DNA of 64,000 nt, from positions 1 through 64,000 of the forward strand of contig NZ_BIML01000017.1 in the NCBI RefSeq assembly GCF_004001065.1, written 5' to 3'. Below the pieces are notes generated by a model. That model worked only from the letters and a program-made list of their open reading frames with translations. It made no database searches and was not told the origin of the DNA. Below, in pieces: positions 40,974 to 48,745 of the stretch; position 1 is the stretch's first letter, and each line of letters opens with the position of its first letter. The DNA comes from Paenibacillus xylaniclasticus (GTDB lineage Bacteria > Bacillota > Bacilli > Paenibacillales > Paenibacillaceae). A program made the translations under genes and the position numbers.

Positions 40974-41168
40974 CGTATTGAATCTTGCATTTCTATCTTA
41001 ACGCCCTCTAAATTGTAAACTTATAGGATGATGTATAAATTTTAGTTTTATTTCCCTTTATCATTCAAATATCCGGTATACTTATGTATAATAGTAGACA
41101 ACTAATCTCGAATGATCCCGCATGCTTTCTAGTTCGGTCCCGAGAAGATTAAATTTAGGATGATGTAT

Positions 41169-41357
41169 ATGGAGTCTATTGAAGCACGCAATTTGGGATA
41201 TCCCATTCTCTTGATTCTGTTTATCGCACTCATTTGTCTAATCGCATACTCAAGTATAAGATTAATCAAAGGAAGAAATGAAAATATCAAATACTTCACA
41301 GTGGTAATCGTTTGTATGACGATTTCAATTGTCATTATCTCTCAACTTATTCATTAG
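41169..41357 (+). CDS. small two-helix membrane protein
   Basis: A 62-residue (or 65 from ATG 41160) protein with two membrane helices: LGYPILLILFIALICLIAYS and YFTVVIVCMTISIVIISQLI, joined by a short basic loop KGRNENIK. ATG 41169 has AGGA eight bases upstream. The gene and flanks are AT-rich compared with the neighbours. A good terminator follows at 41397-41422. Family unknown. Confidence 0.55.
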   Translation: MESIEARNLGYPILLILFIALICLIAYSSIRLIKGRNENIKYFTVVIVCMTISIVIISQLIH

Positions 41358-41396
41358 ATTGAACGACTAACTGGACTTTAGATTTCTATTAAGAGA

Positions 41397-41422
41397 GGGA
41401 GGCCTTCGCCTTCCTTTTTTTT
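41397..41422 (+). terminator. terminator after the small membrane protein
   Basis: GGGAGGC CTTC GCCTTCC is followed by eight T. Confidence 0.85.
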
Positions 41423-41564
41423 ATTAATTAATCCTTAAGAAAAATTAGAAACATTCTCATAATCCATTTATCTCGCGCTACTAAACATGAGAATTATTAG
41501 AAATTCGACATAGCGGAAGGATTTTCTTCAAAATACCCGAATTACTATTCCCCGTACATAAAAA

Positions 41565-41715
41565 CACTGCCGAATTTCCGTGTACGAAAACGGGGGAACC
41601 AATCTGGGTGAATTGATCCCGACCTTGCTTGTTCACTGTAACAGGTCGGTCAGAGGGTATCATAGGGGACCTTCAACCGAACCCCACAGCTAACCTCGTA
41701 GGCAATGGAAGGAGC
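41565..41715 (+). promoter_or_regulatory. c-di-AMP (ydaO/yuaA) riboswitch, copy 1
   Basis: The conserved blocks of the ydaO aptamer occur in order: GCCGAATTTCCG, GGGGGAACCAATCTGGGTGA, AGGGTATCATAGGGGACC, TTCAACCGAACCCCACAGCT and AACCTCGTAGGC. It ends at GGAAGGAG, which is the SD of the NlpC/P60 gene. This class normally lowers expression when c-di-AMP is high. No intrinsic terminator is visible between aptamer and gene. Confidence 0.93.
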
Positions 41716-41723
41716 ACGAAGTC

Positions 41724-42227
41724 GTGCGTTTCAAGATTTCAGCTATACTCGCAGGTCTCGCCCTGGTGCTAGCTTTTCAAGCAGGAAGCGCCTTCGCGGA
41801 CTCCAAACTTAACGAAATAGTCGACAGCGTATACGGTACGCCGTATCGTGCAGCTGGCACAACAACCAAAGGCTTCGACTGTTCGGGATTTACCATGTAT
41901 GTATTCAAGCAGTTCGGTATTGACTTGCCGCATTCGTCAAGCGCACAAAGCAAGCTTGGCAAGAAAGTGGCAAAGGATGACCTGCGCGAAGGAGATCTCG
42001 TATTTTTCAACACGAGCGGCAAAGGCGTATCCCACGTCGGCATCTACGTCGGCGACGGCAAATTCGCTCACTCCTCCTCCAGCAAAGGCATCACGATCAG
42101 TAAACTGAGCGACTCTTATTATTCAAAGCGTTATTTATCTGCTCGCCGCATTATGAGCACGGCATCTTACGAGAAGTATGCGGATGATCCAGCCGACCAA
42201 GTAGACGGCGGTCCAGACGTAGACTAA
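41724..42227 (+). CDS. NlpC/P60 family cell-wall endopeptidase
   Basis: A 167-residue secreted protein. The signal peptide is about 1-26 (cleavage in SAFA-DSK). A minimal NlpC/P60 domain has C53 in GFDCSGF and H104 in SHVGIYVG, with H116 in FAHSSSS as the likely third residue. It should cleave peptidoglycan stem peptides. There is no SH3 or LysM anchor. The start is GTG 41724 with GGAAGGAG ten bases upstream. It is controlled by the riboswitch directly upstream. A close paralogue lies at 44632. Confidence 0.92.
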   Translation: MRFKISAILAGLALVLAFQAGSAFADSKLNEIVDSVYGTPYRAAGTTTKGFDCSGFTMYVFKQFGIDLPHSSSAQSKLGKKVAKDDLREGDLVFFNTSGKGVSHVGIYVGDGKFAHSSSSKGITISKLSDSYYSKRYLSARRIMSTASYEKYADDPADQVDGGPDVD

Positions 42228-42272
42228 TCACGTAGATGCACGTTCACATGGCCCGGCCATGTTATAACGGGA

Positions 42273-42319
42273 ACCGCATGCTGATTGCCCTAATGACTAG
42301 GCATTCGCGTGCGGTTTTT
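42273..42319 (+). terminator. terminator after NlpC/P60 copy 1
   Basis: An imperfect stem ACCGCATG / CGTGCGGT, with an inner ATTGCC/GGCAT stem, is followed by TTTTT. Confidence 0.75.
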
Positions 42320-42367
42320 GCGTATTACGATACCTTCAAGATCATGCGGTTCACTATACTATAGATA

Positions 42368-42415
42368 ACATCAAGCGCCCCCGCTCATTCCTTGATGAAC
42401 AGGGGCGCTTGATGT
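42368..42415. other. strong stem-loop after the 152-residue secreted protein
   Basis: ACATCAAGCGCCCC pairs perfectly with GGGGCGCTTGATGT. There is no T-run on either strand. It lies 4 bp beyond the stop of the minus-strand gene at 42420. AGCGCCCCCGCTCAT within it recurs at 43128-43142. Confidence 0.6.
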
Positions 42416-42419
42416 TCAA

Positions 42420-42878
42420 TTATGCCGCATTTAGCCTATAAGGTTTATTCATGTCCCCGCTATACGTACCATTTTTGCTGTACACCTTCACATATCGAAC
42501 GGCTGAGGTAGAGAACGTTACCGTCTCATATGTAGCTGTAGAGGTGGCGCTTGCAATCAGATTGCCGTACTCATCATAAACTTCAAAATCATAGTCAAAT
42601 CCAACAGGATGCGCAAGACTAATGTATTTTGACGCATATGGAACCAATTTGTAGTAATCGACATCCGTTGGGGTCGAAATGTTGGAAACCACTTCATATA
42701 CCGGGTATTGAATTCCCGAGAACCGATCCTGCTCAAAATGAAACGGCATCGGGGTTGCCGTTGCAAGAGTGTCGTTCGGTTCATAAAGGTCGTAGGCTGT
42801 GGCTGCCGCAGCAAATACACCAGAAGCTAGTGCGAACATGGATACCGTAACACCAAGTTTCTTAAACCATTTCATCAT
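42420..42878 (-). CDS. secreted protein with PPC-like beta domain
   Basis: A 152-residue protein. A signal peptide (MMKWFKKLGVTVSMFALASG, cleavage near ATA-YDL) is followed by YDLYEPNDTLATATPM and DVDYYKLVPYASKYISL. The EPNDT...DVDYY pattern is typical of pre-peptidase C-terminal (PPC) domains, which often act in secretion or binding of extracellular enzymes. Here the domain stands alone with no catalytic partner. The start is ATG 42878 or 42875 with GGGAG upstream. Confidence 0.75.
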   Translation of the reverse strand: MMKWFKKLGVTVSMFALASGVFAAAATAYDLYEPNDTLATATPMPFHFEQDRFSGIQYPVYEVVSNISTPTDVDYYKLVPYASKYISLAHPVGFDYDFEVYDEYGNLIASATSTATYETVTFSTSAVRYVKVYSKNGTYSGDMNKPYRLNAA

Positions 42879-43036
42879 TAACATCTCCCTTTTAGACGGA
42901 TATGGCATCACTGCCGCACTGTATGAAACTCAGCCCTCTTCCCCCTCTCTCATCATCTACCATCTATGTTATAAAAAATTTTTTCCAATGTAATATAAAA
43001 TACCTTTATTAACTCTTATTACCTAGTAAAACAAAT

Positions 43037-43073
43037 CAAAAGCCCTGCTCTTGAGGAGCAGGACCCTGTTTTT
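43037..43073. terminator. bidirectional terminator-like hairpin
   Basis: CCCTGCTC TTGAG GAGCAGG sits with AAAA on one side and TTTTT on the other. No gene ends immediately next to it. It lies in the 43-kb intergenic stretch (42879-43256) that holds no supported gene. Confidence 0.6.
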
Positions 43074-43155
43074 CGCCAGTAGATCGAGCAGCACGGCACG
43101 ACTTTCGGCTCACTGTAGTCAGCGCAAAGCGCCCCCGCTCATCCTATTGAAACGC

Positions 43156-43184
43156 AAAAAAGTCCCGCTCTTAATTAGCGGGAC
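43156..43184 (-). terminator. terminator of the 154-residue secreted protein gene
   Basis: On the minus strand GTCCCGCT AATTA AGAGCGGGAC is followed by TTTTTTG. Confidence 0.82.
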
Positions 43185-43256
43185 CTCTTGCAGCACAGCT
43201 TGAACCGTAAAGCGGCAGGGGACACACCGCTTTACATGCGAACTCGCAGCTGCAGA

Positions 43257-43721
43257 TTAATAGTCAAGCCGATCCGTTATATATCCGGATACATGCCAAC
43301 TATTGGAGGCATCATAGAACTTGAAGTAACCTCCGACCGGCTGGCTAAGTCCGTTCACAGTGCCGGCAACCGACGCAACAAGCACATCATTCTTATAGAT
43401 ATGGAACTTGCCGTAAATCTGATCTACTGTTGTCGAGCCCAGGCTAACCAGCCGGAACTCATACTTCGTCGCTCCTACATACGATATTGCATTGAAGAAG
43501 CCCTGATTACCCGAGCTAAGCGGATGTTCAGTCCAACTTGCAATCGCATTGCCGCTAGTCGAGTTTAGCCAAGCTCCTGTAATACCGTCCTGCACATACA
43601 TCGGCTTAGTCGAGAATATGCCGTGCACATACGTGCTCGGTGCAGCCGAACCAGATACCGCAAAGCTCATCATCACGACCAACAGCACGGCAACAATCGG
43701 AGCGAGCCATTTTCTTTTCAT
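43257..43721 (-). CDS. secreted hypothetical protein
   Basis: A 154-residue protein with a signal peptide (MKRKWLAPIVAVLLVVMMSF, cleavage near GSA-APS). The mature part is rich in Gly, Ser, Tyr and aromatic residues (MYVQDGITGAWLNSTSGNAI; FNAISYVGATKYEFRLVSLG) and is probably an all-beta domain. No family is recognised. The start is ATG 43721 with GGAAGGTGG upstream. It lies between two minus-strand small genes and the two NlpC/P60 loci. Confidence 0.75.
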   Translation of the reverse strand: MKRKWLAPIVAVLLVVMMSFAVSGSAAPSTYVHGIFSTKPMYVQDGITGAWLNSTSGNAIASWTEHPLSSGNQGFFNAISYVGATKYEFRLVSLGSTTVDQIYGKFHIYKNDVLVASVAGTVNGLSQPVGGYFKFYDASNSWHVSGYITDRLDY

Positions 43722-43821
43722 TACTCATCCACCTTCCAGTTTGGTTTTTGTCCCCTAATGAACATATTCGAGGATCACAAAACCATTCCTCCCAGAAATG
43801 GATTTTAGTGTAACTTTTTTT

Positions 43822-44142
43822 CTATAGGCTGCTCTTCACATGCTCCGCGATCCGCTCCGCTGTCTCCCGAACGAGCTTGATTTGCTGCTCAGAGGAAGTA
43901 GTCGTCGTCAACTCGTGCCCCCAAGACTCATTCCAATCATAGGCCATTTCAACGCCGTCCTTCGTAAACTCGACCACTTCGCCTAAGTAATAGTCCCAAT
44001 GGGAATCAACCCGCACGATCCGTTCCGGCTTTATTACGTCACGTATGTAATCGATAACCGGATCGATATACCGCGCATCATTCGGAATCTGGATCGGCAC
44101 CCTATTAAAATTCACATTGGATTGCCCGTTCTCCTTACTCAT
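43822..44142 (-). CDS. hypothetical protein
   Basis: A 106-residue acidic soluble protein containing DARYIDPVIDYIRDVIKPER and VDSHWDYYLGEVVEFTKDGV, ending in a helix (QQIKLVRETAERIAEHV). No signal peptide and no known family. The start is ATG 44142 (MSKENGQSN) with AGGAGG upstream. It probably starts its own transcript, divergent from the riboswitch-controlled NlpC/P60 copy 2. Confidence 0.7.
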   Translation of the reverse strand: MSKENGQSNVNFNRVPIQIPNDARYIDPVIDYIRDVIKPERIVRVDSHWDYYLGEVVEFTKDGVEMAYDWNESWGHELTTTTSSEQQIKLVRETAERIAEHVKSSL

Positions 44143-44474
44143 CAGCTTAACCTCCTGCCTCGGCTCAGGATTAGTCTTCCCTTGGAATATATAATTATTT
44201 ACAGTATAGCATGCCGAGTTCCGTAAGTATTTCATCCACTTAAATGTAAATACCGTCAGAAGATGCTCATTAACGATTACAATAAGCTCTCTTATTAGGG
44301 AATCGCATTAGCAATGGTAACGACACATGATCACATTTCATCTGGGCAATCCGGTCTCTACGAGCATGGTGTGCACAAAGAACTAATGTCCCTCAACGAG
44401 TTACCGAGAAATTTTTCCTAATTCTAAGCAGGAATTAATAAAATTTTATCGAATCTTTAGAGTTGTTATTCAAA

Positions 44475-44622
44475 CTATGCCGAATCTCCGCGTATGCGGG
44501 GAACGGGGGAACCACTTTGGGTGAATTGATTTCGCCGTCTCGATCAATCGATGCACGCCGCAGGAATCATAGGGAGCCTTCAACCGAACCCTACAGCTAA
44601 CCTCGCAGGCTTTGGAAGGGGC
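44475..44622 (+). promoter_or_regulatory. c-di-AMP (ydaO/yuaA) riboswitch, copy 2
   Basis: The aptamer blocks occur again: GCCGAATCTCCGCG, GGGGGAACCACTTTGGGTGA, GGAATCATAGGGAGCC, TTCAACCGAACCCTACAGCT and AACCTCGCAGGC, ending in GGAAGGGG. This is the SD of the second NlpC/P60 gene. The P-stem between the first two blocks (CCGCGTATGCGGGG) differs from copy 1, so pairing is conserved while sequence varies. Confidence 0.93.
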
Positions 44623-44631
44623 AGCGCTACG

Positions 44632-45105
44632 TTGGGCAAGAAATCGCTTACATTTTTACTCGGACTAGCTATGCTGCTGACGGTGCAAGTAAGCAGTGCT
44701 TTCGCAGACTCGAAGCTGGACGATACGATCGATGACCTAATCGGTACACCGTATTTGTCCGGAGGCACGACAACCAAAGGCTTCGACTGCTCAGGCTTCT
44801 CGCAATACGTATTCGGTAAACTCGGCATTACTCTAGAACGGACAAGCGGTTCGCAAGCTAAGATGGGAGAGCAAGTCGAAAAGGACGAGCTTCGCGCGGG
44901 CGACCTCGTATTCTTCAATACGAGCGGCAGCGGCATTTCGCATGTTGGCATTTATGTCGGGAACGGCAAATTTGCGCATTCATCGTCCAGCAAAGGTGTA
45001 ACCATCTCGGCACTTAGCGACTCCTATTACTCGAAACGCTATGTCACGGCTAGACGAGTTATGGACAACGACGAATACAAGGAACTCGCAACCGATCAGA
45101 AATAG
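44632..45105 (+). CDS. NlpC/P60 family cell-wall endopeptidase, second copy
   Basis: A 157-residue secreted paralogue of the protein at 41724. The signal peptide is about 1-26 (SAFA-DSK again). The catalytic residues are C53 (GFDCSGF), H104 (SHVGIYVG) and H116 (FAHSSSS), at the same positions. The start is TTG 44632 with GGAAGGGG ten bases upstream. Longer in-frame starts would translate the riboswitch and are rejected. It is controlled by the riboswitch directly upstream. Confidence 0.92.
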   Translation: MGKKSLTFLLGLAMLLTVQVSSAFADSKLDDTIDDLIGTPYLSGGTTTKGFDCSGFSQYVFGKLGITLERTSGSQAKMGEQVEKDELRAGDLVFFNTSGSGISHVGIYVGNGKFAHSSSSKGVTISALSDSYYSKRYVTARRVMDNDEYKELATDQK

Positions 45106-45233
45106 TATGTCCGCCCGCGGCATTGCCGCATGCATCGGCTTTCCTAGCAGAGCCGGCAAAGCAGCCTCAAGGATGAGAAGCAACTCATCCTTGGGGCTTT
45201 TTTATTGTTCCCAGCACAGTACCGATCCGTCAG

Positions 45234-46145
45234 CTAAGGAATAATAGCCTTCGGCTGGAGAGGGTTCATTGGAACGTCTCTGAGGTCAAGATCGGAATCC
45301 GGCTTATCAGCTGATAAGGACGGTGGGGCCGGTGCATTAGGATCGAACGGCTCGAAAGGGAGCGATTCCAGAATATCCGTCGAATGCTGCGGATAAGACG
45401 ACGATTCGTAAGCAGGCTCCTGTTCGTAAACAGGTGGGTGCTGTTCCACTGCTGGCTGCGGCTGATTATGCTGCCGGGATGCAGCCTTGCGCGCCGAGTG
45501 CTGAAGCAGTGCTTCGATACGTGCCGCTTGAGCGACTGTCAGCCTCGCGATAATTGGCCATCCCATTAGAACAAACAGTACGCCGAGACCTGATCCAATA
45601 TATGAGCGCTCCAGTGGCTCCAAATTCGGAAATAGCGTATCCAACACTACATCGTCCTGCAGAATCGGAATGCCGAACCGGTCGAGCACCAAGTAGACAA
45701 TCGGAGTTAACACCATTGCAGCACCCGTCAGCGGGAAAATGACAGCCATAGCGAATTGGATGACCGCGGCCGGAAGCTTAAAAATCCAATACATAAGAGG
45801 AACATAGGGCGCAGACGACGTAAACATTTCCCGGTAAGTGAATGGTCCGAACGGAACCGAAGGCAGATCAGAGCCAGACGCCTTATGCGGCAGAAGCCGA
45901 TTCGTGCGATACACATCTATAAGCATCAACACATGTGATACATAAGCGGCTGCTTTCAAGATCGGCAGACCGATCAAGATCGGCGTTAAGCCAAAGCCAA
46001 GGATCGTTAACGTAATCGATACCACAAAGCCGATAATCGATAGCGGCAATGTAATAAACACCATATAAAGCGCTCGTTCTATATACCGGCCGATCAGGCC
46101 GGTTGACGGAAGCGCTGCAGGCGGTTTCGTACTCGCATCTTTCAT
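45234..46145 (-). CDS. membrane protein resembling a putative sensor domain
   Basis: A 303-residue protein. The first 215 residues carry about four or five hydrophobic helices with a short loop pattern (LGFGLTPILIGLPILKAAAY; FPLTGAAMVLTPIVYLVLDR) similar to the putative sensor domain of PF13796. The last 85 residues are Gln/Pro/Glu-rich and probably disordered. No kinase domain is fused or adjacent. The start is ATG 46145 with GGAGCTG-type SD upstream. Assignment of the domain is by resemblance only. Confidence 0.6.
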   Translation of the reverse strand: MKDASTKPPAALPSTGLIGRYIERALYMVFITLPLSIIGFVVSITLTILGFGLTPILIGLPILKAAAYVSHVLMLIDVYRTNRLLPHKASGSDLPSVPFGPFTYREMFTSSAPYVPLMYWIFKLPAAVIQFAMAVIFPLTGAAMVLTPIVYLVLDRFGIPILQDDVVLDTLFPNLEPLERSYIGSGLGVLFVLMGWPIIARLTVAQAARIEALLQHSARKAASRQHNQPQPAVEQHPPVYEQEPAYESSSYPQHSTDILESLPFEPFDPNAPAPPSLSADKPDSDLDLRDVPMNPLQPKAIIP

Positions 46146-46295
46146 TTGTTGCAGCTCCTTTAACGTGTCAAATATCGTTAAAGTAAGTGTATTCCTTATC
46201 TCACCCTTACACTACAGTCCCCCGTCCTGTCCCCATCCCCGGCTTTGGTCGAGTAAGGCTTCGGACCTGGGAAGGAAGCTGACCATTCTCAAAAG

Positions 46296-46331
46296 AAAAA
46301 ATCCGGCGCCATCTCGCATAGATGGCGCCGG
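46296..46331 (-). terminator. acyl-CoA thioesterase gene terminator
   Basis: On the minus strand CCGGCGCCATCT pairs with AGATGGCGCCGG, followed by ATTTTTTC. Confidence 0.9.
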
Positions 46332-46360
46332 CATATGTAAGTAACCTAAACCAATAACCT

Positions 46361-46873
46361 CTAGTCCCAAGGCTGCTCGACGGTCAAAAAGCCTGCGAAC
46401 CGTTTGCTCTCTTGTCTGCGGATACGACGCATATCGGCACGGTGCGGCGCGGTCTCATGAAGCTTCAATTCTTCTGCCGTCTCCGGCACCACTTCCGGAA
46501 CGGGGACCGGCTTGTTGTCGTCGTCAAGAGCGACGAAGGTAAGAAATGCGGTCGCTGCAACTATCCGTTCGCCTGACAACAGACCTTCTTTGACCACTTT
46601 AACGAACACTTCCATAGACGACTTGCCTGTCCATGTCACGTACGCCTCCAAGCCTACGGAATCCGTAGGGCGGATCGGATGCAGGAAGTCGACAGAATCG
46701 GTTGATGCCGTCACGACCGTCCGACGGCAATGCTTTGTCGCCGCGATCGAAGCGATGTCATCGATATACGCCATCAGCTTGCCGCCGAACAGTGTATCAT
46801 GGTTGTTCACATCCGTTGGAAAAACACGAGCTGTTTTGTAACACTTTGATTCTCTGCAATAACGTTGATTCAC
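46361..46873 (-). CDS. acyl-CoA thioesterase, hotdog fold
   Basis: A 170-residue enzyme of the BACH/YkhA type, hydrolysing acyl-CoA to free acid and CoA. The hotdog motif is NNHDTLFGGKLMAYIDDIAS, followed by VTASTDSVDFLHPIRPTDSV. The start is GTG 46873 with AAAGGAG nine bases upstream; longer in-frame reading adds 41 unrelated residues. It has its own terminator. Confidence 0.9.
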   Translation of the reverse strand: MNQRYCRESKCYKTARVFPTDVNNHDTLFGGKLMAYIDDIASIAATKHCRRTVVTASTDSVDFLHPIRPTDSVGLEAYVTWTGKSSMEVFVKVVKEGLLSGERIVAATAFLTFVALDDDNKPVPVPEVVPETAEELKLHETAPHRADMRRIRRQESKRFAGFLTVEQPWD

Positions 46874-46985
46874 AGAAGTATACTCCTTTGCAGAATTCGA
46901 CTTTAATCGACATATTATCATGTTGGGGCCCGGATTTCCAATCCTCCACGCCGCTATAATCGAAATAACGAATGATCCAAATCTA

Positions 46986-48233
46986 TCAACCGCCAATCAC
47001 TTGCTCCAAGGAGATGGTCAACCGCTCCAGCATAACCGAGACGTCCTCCTTCGTTACGATTAACGGCGGCATCAGCCGGATGATGGAAGGGCTCGGCGCA
47101 TTAATTAGCAGCCCATTCGCCAGAGCGGCGGCTGCAAGCTCGCTGCCGATCGGCCTCGGAAGATCAAACCCGATTAATAGTCCCATCCCTCTAATGCCCG
47201 ATAGTCCGAAGCGTCCAGCAATGGAATGAAGCTCTTCCCGAATATAGGCTCCTATCTCCTCCGCTTGACTGGGCAAATTATGACGGACAACCTCCCCGAG
47301 CACTGCACAACCAACCGCCATAGCAAGCGGCTGCCCCGTGTACGTACCGCCCTGCTCGCCCGCCTCGAACAAATTAAGCTCTTCCTTCGTCAGCATAGCG
47401 GACAGAGGAAAGCCAGCGCCAATCCCTTTGGCCAGCGTCACGATATCCGGCCGAATGCCGTAGTGCTCGAACGCGAACAGCTTGCCGGTCCGGCCGATGC
47501 CCGTCTGCACTTCATCGAACACGAGCAGAATGCTTCTTTCGTCGCACAGCTTACGCAACTCTTTGATATATTCAGCATCCGCTGGATGCACCCCGCCTTC
47601 CCCCTGCACCGGCTCAATCATAATGGCACAGGTCCGGTCGCTGACGGCCTGGCGCATCGCTTCAATATCGTTAAAAGGCACATGGTGGAAGCCTGGAACC
47701 TTCGGCGCGAACAGCTGCATCCATTGAGGCTTGCCCGTCGCCGACATCGTCGCCAGCGTCCGGCCGTGAAAGCTGCCGATCGTTGTCACAATCTCGTAAG
47801 CGCCATCTAAATGGATGGAGCCGTATTTACGCGCGAGCTTAATAGCACTCTCGTTCGCCTCGGAGCCGCTGCTTGCGAAGAACGCACGGTCATAGCCTGA
47901 CAGTTCAGTCAACAGCTTGGCGAACTGAATCATCGGCTTGTTGTAATAGCCAGGACTGGCATGAACGAGCTGCGCCGACTGCGAAGCAAGGGCATCGCGC
48001 AATACAGCTGGAGAGTGACCGAGCGCATTCACCGCCCAGCCGCCGATAAAATCGAGATATGGCTTACCGTCGGTATCCCAGATGTACATGCCCGTACCGC
48101 GTTCCATAACAACCTCCGGGCGCTTCGCGGTGTACAGAATTGAAGCTGATGCCTCTTCGAGCAGTTGTTGCGTATCATTACCGATATGGCTTACCGAAGG
48201 GTGCTGTGAATAAAGTGCTGAATCAAGCTGCAT
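46986..48233 (-). CDS. acetylornithine/class III aminotransferase
   Basis: A 415-residue class III PLP-dependent aminotransferase. Motifs include FASSGSEANESAIKLARKYG, IEPVQGEGGVHPAD, LLVFDEVQTGIGRTGKLFAF and the PLP lysine in TLAKGIGAGFP (about 267). The closest functional guess is acetylornithine aminotransferase (ArgD), supported by the ARG boxes upstream. Ornithine or GABA aminotransferase cannot be excluded by eye. The start is ATG 48233 with AAGGGGG upstream. Confidence 0.85.
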   Translation of the reverse strand: MQLDSALYSQHPSVSHIGNDTQQLLEEASASILYTAKRPEVVMERGTGMYIWDTDGKPYLDFIGGWAVNALGHSPAVLRDALASQSAQLVHASPGYYNKPMIQFAKLLTELSGYDRAFFASSGSEANESAIKLARKYGSIHLDGAYEIVTTIGSFHGRTLATMSATGKPQWMQLFAPKVPGFHHVPFNDIEAMRQAVSDRTCAIMIEPVQGEGGVHPADAEYIKELRKLCDERSILLVFDEVQTGIGRTGKLFAFEHYGIRPDIVTLAKGIGAGFPLSAMLTKEELNLFEAGEQGGTYTGQPLAMAVGCAVLGEVVRHNLPSQAEEIGAYIREELHSIAGRFGLSGIRGMGLLIGFDLPRPIGSELAAAALANGLLINAPSPSIIRLMPPLIVTKEDVSVMLERLTISLEQVIGG

Positions 48234-48257
48234 AATAAATAACCCCCTTAATGAAAA

Positions 48258-48295
48258 TGGATAATTATTTATACAATAAAATGAATAATTATTCA
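48258..48295. promoter_or_regulatory. tandem ARG boxes (ArgR/AhrC sites)
   Basis: TGAATAATTATTCA (48282-48295) is a perfect palindrome and matches the ARG box core. TGGATAATTATTTATA (48258-48273) is a second, imperfect copy about two helical turns away. Both lie between promoter position and SD of the aminotransferase gene. Such pairs bind the arginine repressor hexamer. Confidence 0.72.
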
Positions 48296-48296
48296 A

Positions 48297-48745
48297 TATA
48301 GCGTATAAAAATTATTTCCTACTGACAGGAAACTAGTCAAGGGCGTTCTATTAAGTCCATGCCTATATAGTGATCCCCAAGCGATATGCCATGCCCTGAA
48401 ACGAACACTCCATCACTTTTTTTGTGGAAAAAGTTAGGGAATTCCAGGCGTTCGGGATGCGTAAGAATTGATATAATTACAACCACTAATCAAAGAGTAG
48501 TTCAAACGGACATAATGAGATATTAAAATAGGTAGCGATTTTTTAGTCGGCAGGATTTAGAGCGGAAATTTTTTGCACATAATTAATATGGACTTGCATT
48601 TAAATGTTCATAAAGTTGGAAAAATAAAATGGGGGACAAAAGCCACTGTAATTCTCTTTGCCCGTTTACATTTCATGTAACATCTCTATACTAGAAATTA
48701 TGTGTCCTTGGAATTAAAATATTTGAATTTGTAGGAGGCTAAACA
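48297..48745. other. AT-rich intergenic region, no gene supported
   Basis: This 449-bp divergent gap between the aminotransferase and ddh has no convincing reading frame. It holds ARG boxes at its left border and the ddh promoter at its right. Several T-runs are present without paired stems. Confidence 0.6.
48665..48692 (+). promoter_or_regulatory. promoter of ddh with overlapping palindrome
   Basis: TTTACA (48665-48670) and TATACT (48687-48692) are spaced 16 bp. A palindrome TTACAT TTC ATGTAA (48666-48680) covers the -35 box and could be an operator. Confidence 0.55.

Noticed and set aside
43037-43184. Clustered similar hairpins that could be a CRISPR-like or mobile repeat
   Set aside because: The stems differ in sequence and spacing and act as terminators; only a 15-bp stretch is shared, with no spacer pattern or transposase.
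44551-44631. Upstream extension of the second NlpC/P60 gene
   Set aside because: The extra 27 codons are riboswitch RNA sequence; the TTG at 44632 has the SD and gives a proper signal peptide.
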